Shown here: positions 33,294 to 39,877 of the stretch, piece by piece
Position numbering within the stretch: the first letter of the stretch is position 1
How the letters are laid out: each line of letters begins with the position of its first letter
Assembly: GCA_964618895.1 (NCBI GenBank)
Contig: CAZUDO010000107.1
Coordinates: 1 to 64,000, forward strand
DNA: 64,000 bases
Source: CAZUDO01 sp964618895
GTDB taxonomy: Bacteria > Desulfobacterota > Binatia > DP-6
Direction: 5' to 3'
Position numbers and translations under genes: made by a program
Notes under the pieces: generated by a model
The model's database searches: none
What the model was told of the DNA's origin: nothing
The model's input: the letters and a program-made list of their open reading frames with translations, nothing else

Positions 33294-33593
33294 TCAGGCC
33301 GAGCGTCGTCCGCGGCGGAGGTCGACGACGAGCTCGAGGCCGAGCGCTTCGGCGATGCGATGCAGCGTGTCGAGATTCGGTGTCACTCCGCCGGCTTCGA
33401 GCCGAGCAAGGGCGGGCTGTGTGCTGCCGATGCGAGCCGCCAGCTCGGCCTGTGTCAGGCCCCGACGTTCGCGTGCGTGCCGAACCCGCTCGGCAATCTC
33501 GAATGCCTCCTTCGCCCTTCGATACCCCGCGCGGCGTGCGACCGAAACCTTCCGTCCGCGCTTGACCGTTCCCCAGCTCTGTCGCTCACTCAC
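33294..33593 (-). CDS. HigA-type XRE antitoxin
   Basis: This 99-residue protein has a Cro/C1-type helix-turn-helix in its C-terminal half: IAERVRHARERRGLTQAELA, then ARIGSTQPALARLEAGG, then TPNLDTLHRIAEALGLEL. A basic N-terminal extension precedes it. It overlaps the end of the upstream HigB-like toxin gene by 8 bases, the usual order (toxin first) for HigBA systems. It should bind the palindrome before the toxin gene and neutralise HigB. Confidence 0.87.
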   Translation of the reverse strand: MSERQSWGTVKRGRKVSVARRAGYRRAKEAFEIAERVRHARERRGLTQAELAARIGSTQPALARLEAGGVTPNLDTLHRIAEALGLELVVDLRRGRRSA

Positions 33594-33954
33594 CCGGGTT
33601 CTCCTCCGTGATGTGTCCTTCCGCGAGGCATCGCTTCATCGCGCGCTCGGCGCGCGCAATCTCCGCGCGCTCTCGTCGCCGCTGCTTGCTGAAGACCGTG
33701 AGCAGGATGATCCGCCGTCCGCTCGCGATGTAGTACGCGATGCGCACCGCTTGGCCGACCGCTCCAAGGTAGAACCGAAGCTCGCGGAGCTTGCCACCCA
33801 AGTGGCGCGTGTATGGCTCGTCGAGGTGAACACCTCTCTCCGCCAACAGGTTGATGTAGAACTCCGCGCGGCCGAACTCGTCATCGGGAAGCGTCCGGAT
33901 CCAGTCCGCGACCTCCGGTTCCAACTCCACCGTGCCCCAAGGCACACTCGGCAC
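33586..33954 (-). CDS. HigB/RelE-like toxin (phage-derived Gp49-like)
   Basis: This 122-residue protein has the Gp49/HigB fold: VELEPEVADWIRTLPDDEFG, the helix AEFYINLLAERGVHL, then the sheet HLGGKLRELRFYLGAVGQAV with RIAYYIASGRRIILLTVFSK, and a basic helix QRRRERAEIARAERAM. Family members cut mRNA on the ribosome; the conserved Arg/Lys and Tyr are retained. It looks complete. An inverted repeat sits 4-25 bases before its ATG. It forms an operon with the XRE antitoxin downstream. Confidence 0.85.
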   Translation of the reverse strand: MPSVPWGTVELEPEVADWIRTLPDDEFGRAEFYINLLAERGVHLDEPYTRHLGGKLRELRFYLGAVGQAVRIAYYIASGRRIILLTVFSKQRRRERAEIARAERAMKRCLAEGHITEENPGE

Positions 33955-33957
33955 CCT

Positions 33958-33979
33958 GACATATCATCGGTGGTATGTC
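33958..33979 (-). promoter_or_regulatory. Palindromic operator of the HigBA operon
   Basis: GACATA (33958-33963) and TATGTC (33974-33979) form a perfect 6-bp inverted repeat with a 10-base spacer, extendable to 8 bp with one mismatch (GACATATC/GGTATGTC). It lies immediately before the toxin ATG at 33954 and is AT-rich against a GC-rich background. This is the expected binding site of the downstream XRE antitoxin. Confidence 0.6.
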
Positions 33980-34470
33980 GACCCCACGGGTCGGGCAGCT
34001 CTTGGCGCCCACAACGCCTCTCGCGACAGGGCGTCGGGGCGAACCCTCGCCGGTCGTCTGCGGTCCTCGGCCCCCAAACATCCCCTCCAGGCGCAGCAGA
34101 CGGTCTCCCACCGCGCCCGGGCTGCGTGTCCGGCGCCCACGACACCCAGAACGGGGCGACCACGAAGCTGCTCGACGGGCTATGCGGAGCGCATCGCTCG
34201 ATACTTGCTGCGTAAGCCGCGCCAAGCACCGTCGCGTTTGCCGTTGGGACGACCCGCCTCAAGGCGTTGGTCAAGTCGGCTCGTCGGTCGACATGATCGA
34301 GCGCCAGAGCGCACGCGATAGGTTCCCGGTCAGCTTTGCGAGTTCAAGCACCGAGAATCGCAAGGTATCGTGAGCGGAGGGGGGGAGATTCGAACTCCCC
34401 GATCGCCCTCTCCGAACCACCATCGAGATACGGTTCAAAGCCGATCCGCGCGCGCGACTGACCCGAACGC
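33980..34470. other. Non-coding stretch beside HigBA
   Basis: About 490 bases without a recognisable gene. GC content is lower than elsewhere and frames on both strands are Arg/Ser/Pro-rich without family resemblance. The only structured element I see is the tRNA 3'-end-like sequence at 34370-34400. The stretch probably represents decayed mobile or accessory DNA between two toxin-antitoxin-like modules. Confidence 0.45.
34370..34400 (-). other. tRNA 3'-end-like remnant (T-arm plus acceptor), possible att site
   Basis: On the minus strand the sequence GGGAG-TTCGAAT-CTCCC forms a canonical 5-bp T-stem with a 7-base T-loop. It is followed by CCCCTCCG, which would be a 3' acceptor strand with discriminator G, as in serine tRNAs. 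No matching 5' acceptor strand, D-arm or anticodon arm is present upstream on that strand, so it is not a complete tRNA. A lone tRNA 3' end is what integrases leave at an attachment site; it could also be chance. Confidence 0.35.
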
Positions 34471-34776
34471 TCACGCTGCAGGACTTGCCGTTCGCCGGCG
34501 TGTCTCTCGTCGCGCCACGATCTTCCTCATTCGCAGACGAGACGGGCGCGCTTGCACCGACTTCAGCCTCGGCATCGTAACCACGACGACGGGACGGCCC
34601 TTCTCGTGGTTGATCTCCCAGATGCTGCGCCGCCAGGCGTTGAACTCGGCCTGTCCCTCGACCTCGAAGATCACCTCGGCGCCACGCGGGATACGGGCCG
34701 CGAAGCGGGGATTCTCGAGCACGTAGCGGTCGAAGACGTTCCCGATCACGTTGTTCATTCGATGATATCGATTCAT
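34471..34776 (-). CDS. DUF5647-like small protein
   Basis: This 101-residue protein has the pattern FDRYVLENPRFAARIP, then GAEVIFEVEGQAEFNAW and RPVVVVTMPRLKSVQ, which I recognise as DUF5647-like, followed by a very basic tail. No catalytic motif is visible. The ATG overlaps the stop of the upstream gene (ATGA at 34773-34776), as in toxin-antitoxin pairs. I infer a two-gene module of toxin-antitoxin type, supported by its location next to HigBA, but direct evidence for toxicity is lacking. Confidence 0.65.
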   Translation of the reverse strand: MNRYHRMNNVIGNVFDRYVLENPRFAARIPRGAEVIFEVEGQAEFNAWRRSIWEINHEKGRPVVVVTMPRLKSVQARPSRLRMRKIVARRETRRRTASPAA

Positions 34777-35072
34777 CGCGCGTTCCTTCGGAAGAACTCG
34801 AGCGCGTACTCGACCCAGTGGTCGGTCACGTCGCGGTCGGCGTAGGTGAGGGCCTCACCTGGCGAAAGAGCCAGCAGCTTTTTCGTCCTCCTCGTCGGCG
34901 TCCCGTGCGCCATGTCGTGGCGGACGATCGACGTCCACCTCTTCTCGAACAGCACTTCGAGTTGGACCGTGAAGCCCACGACCTTCCCCCGCCGCGTCTC
35001 GTGGTAATGGCAGCAGGCTGCGTGCCAGTCGAACGCTTGGCCACGGCGAACCCATCCGATGGGCAGGACCAC
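34773..35072 (-). CDS. Small hypothetical protein paired with DUF5647
   Basis: This 99-residue soluble protein has VVGFTVQLEVLFEKRWTSIV, then RHDMAHGTPTRRTKKLLAL and a C-terminal ALTYADRDVTDHWVEYALEF. The strand-RxD.AHG-helix arrangement resembles small proteins found immediately upstream of DUF5647 genes, possibly DUF7718-like; I am not certain of the family name. It overlaps the next gene by 4 bases. A two-protein complex is likely. Function is unknown. Confidence 0.55.
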   Translation of the reverse strand: MVLPIGWVRRGQAFDWHAACCHYHETRRGKVVGFTVQLEVLFEKRWTSIVRHDMAHGTPTRRTKKLLALSPGEALTYADRDVTDHWVEYALEFFRRNAR

Positions 35073-35175
35073 CGCAGGAAACGTCGCGTTCCATGGCTGT
35101 CACAGGCCGATGCAAGGACCTGACCGCTGGTCCGGACGCTGCCATTGCTTCACTGTTCGCGGGGAGGAGGGAGGG

Positions 35176-35440
35176 ATGATGCAGGGACTCGAGCAGTTCC
35201 TCGGCCGGGTGAGCGACATCGTGTGGGGCCCGCCGTTGTTGATTCTGCTCGTCGGGACGCACATCTACCTCACGCTGCGCCTGCGGGTGATCCAGCGCTA
35301 CCTGGGCACGGCCATCGGCCTCCCGTTCTCTCGCAAGGTCGAGGGCGAAGGCGACGTGAGCCATTCAGCACGCTGATGCACGAGACCCTCGGTGTGAGCC
35401 CGTGGCTCTCGGGGCTGGTCATGACGGCCGCCACGGCGGC
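35176..35440 (+). pseudogene. Na+/alanine symporter (AGCS family), internally deleted and frameshifted
   Basis: ATG 35176 opens a typical AGCS N-terminus, with LEQFLGRVSDIVWGPPLLIL and then IYLTLRLRVIQRYLGTA and LPFSRKVEGEGDVSH. It stops at 35376 where intact members continue with FQALMTALAATVGTGN. In another frame, 35381-35440 reads LMHETLGVSPWLSGLV, which matches a segment normally near residue 200 of this family. About 130 residues are thus deleted and the frame is shifted. The remaining transporter is missing and unrelated sequence (DUF2079 tail) follows directly. Confidence 0.65.
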
Positions 35441-35445
35441 CCGCG

Positions 35446-35600
35446 GTCGATACCATCTTCTCGATACCGACGCCGTCGGAGACGACCGCGCTCGTCCGGG
35501 CCACGATCGCGTCTGGCGGCTGGGCGGTCGCGGGCGACGAGGAGAACCTGCGACTCGCGCACCGGCTCCTCGCGGCGAGAGCCGCTCCGCCGGCGGCGCG
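35446..35600 (+). pseudogene. Decayed copy of the DUF2079 protein C-terminus
   Basis: The bases closely follow the end of the intact gene at 32878-33030: the intact VETIFLDTDAIGDD corresponds here to VDTIF and, after loss of one C, LDTDAVGDD. A further shift restores RATIASGGW and a later LAHRL. Only about 50 codons of a 500-codon gene are present, joined to the broken symporter. It is a duplicated or transposed fragment, not a gene. Confidence 0.65.
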
Positions 35601-35788
35601 CCCAAGGCGCTGGTCCCCACCGGCGCTCGGCCGCGAGTCGCGGGCGCGGGGGCGTCGTCGCAGCGCCTCTCGAGCCGGGCACGCCCGCGCCGATCGAAGC
35701 GCGCCCGCCCACCCCGGCTCGAGCTGAAGCGGAGACGACGCCCCCGCGCCCGCGGACCGCCGCCCGTCCGCACCCCGTCACCGCCGAA

Positions 35789-38077
35789 CTACCGGCACTC
35801 GACCCGGCCGCCGCGGCCGGAGAAGCAGTCGTGGCCCTTGAAGCCGTGGCGGCCGCACGCGCCGGCCTGGCCAGCCTGGAAGTCGCCCAGGACGACGGTA
35901 AGCGCCAGCGGGAGGTCGCCGGCGCCGATGCCGTATGACCGGCCGCGGCCGGTCAGGTGGATCTCCACCTCGGCCAGGCCGCCCTGGGTGCGATCGCGGA
36001 TGCTGAGCTTGCGGATGCCGGCCATCTTCCCGCGCGCGTCGCGATAGAGCCAGCCGCCGCGATGAGCCACCCAGCCCTCGCCCCCGGGCAGGGTCACGTC
36101 GAGCTTGGCTTCGCCGGCCGCGTTCTCGACCAGGAGCCGCAGGCCCTCGACCTCGGGCGCGAGCTGGTCGACGGCGACCGGGATGCCGAAGTCACCGTGC
36201 AGCGTCATGATGCCGCGTCGCAACGTCACACGCGACACCTCCCACAGGGTTTGCTGCTGGCGGCGCGCCACGCACGCCTCGCGGACGCAGGTGGCGGAAC
36301 AGCCGTCGCCGCTCGTGGTGTTGCCGTCGTCGCACTGCTCGCCGGGATCGAGGCGGCCGTCGCCACACCGCGGCTCGCGCTGACAGGTCGCCGAGCAGCC
36401 GTCCCCCGCAGTGGTGTTGCCGTCGTCACAGGTCTCGCCCGTGTCCACCACGCCACTACCGCAGCGCGGCTCGCGCTGACAGGTCGCCGAGCAGCCGTCC
36501 CCGGCGGTGGTGTTGCCGTCGTCGCAGGTCTCGCCCGTTTCCACGACCCCGTTGCCGCAGCGCACTTCGCGCTGGCAGGCGGCGGAACAGCCGTCGCCCG
36601 CGGTGGTGTTGCCGTCGTCGCAGGTCTCGCCCGCATCGACGACAGCGTTGCCACACGCTTCGATCCGGCAGCTCGACGAGCAGCCGTCGCCCGCGGCGGT
36701 GTTGCCGTCGTCACACTGCTCGCCGGTGTCCACCGCGCCGTTGCCGCAGTTGCCGACGTTGGCAAGGCAGGTCGCCGCCGACAGCGTCTGCCCGATGCGC
36801 GCGCTGACGGCCGACCCGAAGAGCAGGTCGATGTTGCTGAGCCCACCCGCCAGGAGATGGCAATAGCTCATGATCGTGCCGCGCGACGCGACCACCGTCC
36901 CGCTGTAGCAGCTCGATTCGCCGTTGTAGCACTGGTCGACGACCGGGCTGTAGCAGTGCGTGTGCGGCGAGCCGACGTTGTGGCCGATCTCGTGTGCCAC
37001 CACCATGAGGTCCCAGATCTGCGACGGCACCGCCACGTTGAAGCTGCCGAACACCTGCGACACGCCGAAGCCGTAGCCGGCGTTGCAGAGCGCGCCGACG
37101 TAGGCGATACCACCCTGCACGCTCTTGCCGGACACGACGTGCACCAGGTCACGGGAGCCGGCGATGGCGTCCATGTTGTTGGCCGGGTTGGTCCAGTACG
37201 TCCGCGTTTCGCTGAGGGCGCTCGACGTGCTGGTCCCCGTCCACGGGTCGGTGGTCGACGACGCCCACAGGCGGATGTACGAGAAGCGCAGGCGCAGGTT
37301 CAGGTCGCGCTCGTAGATGACGTTCGCCGCCGCGGCCAACGAGGCGAGGTAGGTGAGCGTGGCCTGGTTGCTACCGAACTTGGCCCACAGCTCGTTGTCG
37401 GTCTCGATCGCCACGTCGGCCTGCTTGAGGGGGCCGACGGCGGGCGCGATCGGCGGTGCCAGCAGCCCCTCGCGCCGGAGCGTCTCGGCGTGCACTCCGG
37501 GCGTGTCGGACGTCTCGGGGTGGAGGTCGTTGCCGCAGAAGTCCCCGGGCGGCGGATAGGCGCGCGGATCCGCGTCGCGGAGCGCGTAGCTCCGGTGCAG
37601 GCCGGCGCCGTCGGGGCCGAACTGGTACACCGTGCCGCCGCGGACGACGAAGCCGTGCACCGCGTCGGGCCCCGCCACCAGGAAGGCGCGCGAGTCGGGC
37701 TCGCCGGCGACGGTGCCGCCAAAGTACACCTGGTCGGGCAGCGCCAGGGCCTGGGCCGTCCCGCCGACCATCACCTCGACGCGCGCGCCGGGCGCGAACG
37801 GCTCGACCCGCGCGAGCACGAGATCGCCGGCGCCGTCGACACCGAGCGGGAAGCCCGCGACCAGCGCGTGCGTCTGCGCGCGCAGTCCGCGCAGCGCCGT
37901 CCGGCCGAGGGTCAGGCTCTGGACGCGCGCGACGTGCGGCAGCTCGCCCGCGCCGCCCGGCGTCCGCACCGCCGCGCGCGGCGCGAGCAGCCGTTCGGCA
38001 TGTGCCCCCGACGCTGTGCCGAGCGTCATGGCGAGCATGAAGGTGACGACGACCGCGCGTGCCCGTGTGCGATGCAT
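35789..38077 (-). CDS. Secreted M12-type zinc metalloprotease with five DUF4215 repeats
   Basis: This 762-residue exported protease starts at ATG 38077, with a signal peptide ending ASGAHA. A propeptide-like region (about 30-200) precedes the catalytic domain. The zinc motif HEIGHNVGSPH is near residues 360-370 and the Met-turn IMSYC near 402, as in reprolysin/M12B enzymes, with several disulfide cysteines. Five tandem DUF4215 modules (CGNGVVETGETCDDGNTTAG and variants) follow from about 440 to 605. A C-terminal beta-rich domain of about 150 residues closes the protein. It probably cleaves extracellular proteins and attaches through its Cys repeats. It is followed on the same strand by no close gene. 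Confidence 0.9.
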   Translation of the reverse strand: MHRTRARAVVVTFMLAMTLGTASGAHAERLLAPRAAVRTPGGAGELPHVARVQSLTLGRTALRGLRAQTHALVAGFPLGVDGAGDLVLARVEPFAPGARVEVMVGGTAQALALPDQVYFGGTVAGEPDSRAFLVAGPDAVHGFVVRGGTVYQFGPDGAGLHRSYALRDADPRAYPPPGDFCGNDLHPETSDTPGVHAETLRREGLLAPPIAPAVGPLKQADVAIETDNELWAKFGSNQATLTYLASLAAAANVIYERDLNLRLRFSYIRLWASSTTDPWTGTSTSSALSETRTYWTNPANNMDAIAGSRDLVHVVSGKSVQGGIAYVGALCNAGYGFGVSQVFGSFNVAVPSQIWDLMVVAHEIGHNVGSPHTHCYSPVVDQCYNGESSCYSGTVVASRGTIMSYCHLLAGGLSNIDLLFGSAVSARIGQTLSAATCLANVGNCGNGAVDTGEQCDDGNTAAGDGCSSSCRIEACGNAVVDAGETCDDGNTTAGDGCSAACQREVRCGNGVVETGETCDDGNTTAGDGCSATCQREPRCGSGVVDTGETCDDGNTTAGDGCSATCQREPRCGDGRLDPGEQCDDGNTTSGDGCSATCVREACVARRQQQTLWEVSRVTLRRGIMTLHGDFGIPVAVDQLAPEVEGLRLLVENAAGEAKLDVTLPGGEGWVAHRGGWLYRDARGKMAGIRKLSIRDRTQGGLAEVEIHLTGRGRSYGIGAGDLPLALTVVLGDFQAGQAGACGRHGFKGHDCFSGRGGRVECR
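36262..36753 (-). repeat. Five tandem DUF4215 coding repeats
   Basis: Five near-identical units of about 96 bases encode the C.N..VDTGE.CDDGNTTAGDGCS..C module of the metalloprotease. Units 2-4 are very similar at the DNA level, indicating recent expansion or homogenisation. Copy number is likely to vary between strains. Confidence 0.85.
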
Positions 38078-38200
38078 GGTGAGCACCGAGAGCAACCCGC
38101 ATGCCCCGCTCGCAATCGCCGTCGTTCCGACGTGCGCCCGTGTGCCAGCGCCGCAATCGCATCGTGCGGCGCACGCAAGCGCGCCGGCACACGGCGCTCG

Positions 38201-38518
38201 TCATGCGTCTCGACGTGCGTCGTCGGCTGCCGTCAGCTTGGCGCCGAGATGGCGGAGGCTGTGGAAATACACCGCAAGCGCGGCAGTGGTGGCGGCGGCG
38301 AGTGCGGCCACTACCGCATCGGCGCGGGCGCCCGTGCGCAGGAACTCCCGCACTTCCCAGACCGCGAACACGAGCGCGCATACGAGCGCGCTGACGATCA
38401 GACTCTTGTGGACCACGACCAGCGGTCCCGGTCCACGGCGCCCGCGTTCCGCCACGTCCGGCTCGTAGCAGAGCCGGACGCGGCGTGCCACGGGTACCGG
38501 CAGATCGGAAACGAGCAT
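38201..38518 (-). CDS. Small two-helix membrane protein
   Basis: This 105-residue protein has two hydrophobic helices, LIVSALVCALVFAVW and AVVAALAAATTAALAVYFHS, separated by a short charged loop, and basic ends. No family is recognised. It starts 24 bases after the collagen-like gene and may be the last gene of that operon. Function unknown. Confidence 0.55.
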   Translation of the reverse strand: MLVSDLPVPVARRVRLCYEPDVAERGRRGPGPLVVVHKSLIVSALVCALVFAVWEVREFLRTGARADAVVAALAAATTAALAVYFHSLRHLGAKLTAADDARRDA

Positions 38519-38542
38519 GTAGCGCTCAAGTCTCGGGCCGAC

Positions 38543-39877
38543 TTAAAAGAGCGCCGTCGGATCGGCCGTCGTCTGCAGCGCCTGTCCGGCGGCGCCCGCG
38601 CTGCCCGCCGTGTCGGTGCCGCTGCTCAACACATCACCGCCCTGGCCGCCGTTGCCGCCGCACGCGCCGCCGCCACCACCGCCCCCGCGCGGGGAGGTGA
38701 ACGCCCCGCCGCGGACCACGCCGGCCGTGCCCCCGGTCACCGTCACGGTGCCGGAGCCGCCGATGGTGGGTGCGAGGAAGTGCACGATGCCGCCGCCACC
38801 CCCGCCGCTGGCCCCTTCGTCCGCGTCGGCATCCTCGCCGCCGCCGCCGGTGGCGCTGATGGTGCCGTTGTTGGTGACCTGCGTCTTTGAGGCGAGGATC
38901 ACGATCCCACCGGCGCCCCCACCGCCGCCGGTGGCGGCACTGAAGGCGCCGTTGGCGGTGACGACGTTGGCGTTGGTGATGTTCCCGGTGGCGAGCACGA
39001 CCAGCGATCCGCCACCGTCCGAGCCGGTTTCATCGCCCCCGATGACCGCGCCACCCGTCCCTCCGGCGCCGCCGGCGTTGACGCCCGGGAGCATCACGAA
39101 CCGCGCCTCGGCCGCACTGAGCGCAATGCCGCCGGTGCCGCCGCTACGGTTCTCGGTCGCGTCGCCCACCTCGCCGTTGCCGGCGATGCCCTTGGACATC
39201 CCCGCGTGGGCGCCGGCCAGCATCGACTCCACCGTGGTGGCATCGATCGCCCGCCGGATGGCCCCCTTGGCGCCGGTGAGGACGGTGATGGTGCCGTTGT
39301 TGGTGAACGTGCCGCTGCAACGGATAACGGTGCCGCTCGGCACGGTGAGGGTCTGTCCGGCGGCGATGGTGACGTTGGTGAACTGCAGGTTCGTCTGCGG
39401 CGTGGTGCTCCAGTTCTCGCTCGCGGAAACGGTCTTCGCTCCCGCGGAGCCGTCGCCGTAGCGGAAGTCCCCGCCGTCCACGCCCGCCGCGCCGGTGGCG
39501 CCCGTGGCGCCGGTCGCCCCGGTCGGCCCCGTGGCCCCATCTGCGCCGGTCGCCCCGGTGGCCCCGTCCGTGCCGGTCGCCCCGGCGGGCCCGGTGGGCC
39601 CGGTGGCGCCGTCCGCGCCCGTCGGGCCGGTCACGCCGCTGGCTCCGGTCGGCCCCTGCGTCCCCTGCGTCCCGTTCCCGCCTGCGGGGCCGGTCGGGCC
39701 GAGCGGCCCCGCCATCTGCACCCCGAAATCGGGCAGGCTGAGCGGCTTCTCTTTCGGCTTGCACCCGGCGCGCGCCGCGACCACGCCCTTCTTGTTCATG
39801 CACAACACGAGCGCGCCGGCGGGTGTCGCCCGGCCCAGCAGCACACCGACCACCAGCAAGGGAATGAAACGCGTCAT
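38543..39877 (-). CDS. Secreted collagen-like triple-helix protein
   Basis: This 444-residue exported protein has a signal peptide (1-22), then a short Cys-containing segment (CMNKKGVVAARAGCKPKEK), then about 27 Gly-X-Y triplets (57-136; GPTGPAG, GATGATGADGATGPTG) rich in Gly-Ala-Thr and Gly-Pro-Thr, which should form a collagen-like triple helix. The C-terminal 300 residues are beta-rich with many Gly-Gly-X runs (TNNGTITVLTGAKGA, SGGGGGGIVHFLAP), like autotransporter-type or PE_PGRS-like sheets. It is likely a surface fibre or matrix protein. Its ATG overlaps the stop of the upstream spermidine-synthase-like gene (ATGA), so the two are coupled. Confidence 0.85.
   Translation of the reverse strand: MTRFIPLLVVGVLLGRATPAGALVLCMNKKGVVAARAGCKPKEKPLSLPDFGVQMAGPLGPTGPAGGNGTQGTQGPTGASGVTGPTGADGATGPTGPAGATGTDGATGATGADGATGPTGATGATGATGAAGVDGGDFRYGDGSAGAKTVSASENWSTTPQTNLQFTNVTIAAGQTLTVPSGTVIRCSGTFTNNGTITVLTGAKGAIRRAIDATTVESMLAGAHAGMSKGIAGNGEVGDATENRSGGTGGIALSAAEARFVMLPGVNAGGAGGTGGAVIGGDETGSDGGGSLVVLATGNITNANVVTANGAFSAATGGGGGAGGIVILASKTQVTNNGTISATGGGGEDADADEGASGGGGGGIVHFLAPTIGGSGTVTVTGGTAGVVRGGAFTSPRGGGGGGGACGGNGGQGGDVLSSGTDTAGSAGAAGQALQTTADPTALF
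39470..39709 (-). repeat. Gly-X-Y (collagen-like) coding repeat
   Basis: Twenty-seven consecutive Gly-X-Y codon triplets, mostly GAT/GPT/GAD. The 9-base periodicity GCC-GGT/GGC dominates the DNA. Such stretches commonly vary in length between strains through slippage. Confidence 0.85.

Noticed and set aside
34370..34460. Complete tRNA gene on the minus strand
   Set aside because: Only the T-arm and a 3' acceptor-like strand can be drawn; no D-arm, anticodon arm or 5' acceptor strand is present.
35957..38890. 977-codon plus-strand frame opposite the metalloprotease
   Set aside because: Periodic VAVVA/GG pattern arises from the antisense of the DUF4215 repeats; the zinc motif and signal peptide are on the minus strand.
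38543..39877. Collagen-like gene as a phage tail fibre
   Set aside because: It has a signal peptide and lies in an operon with a membrane protein; no phage structural genes are near.
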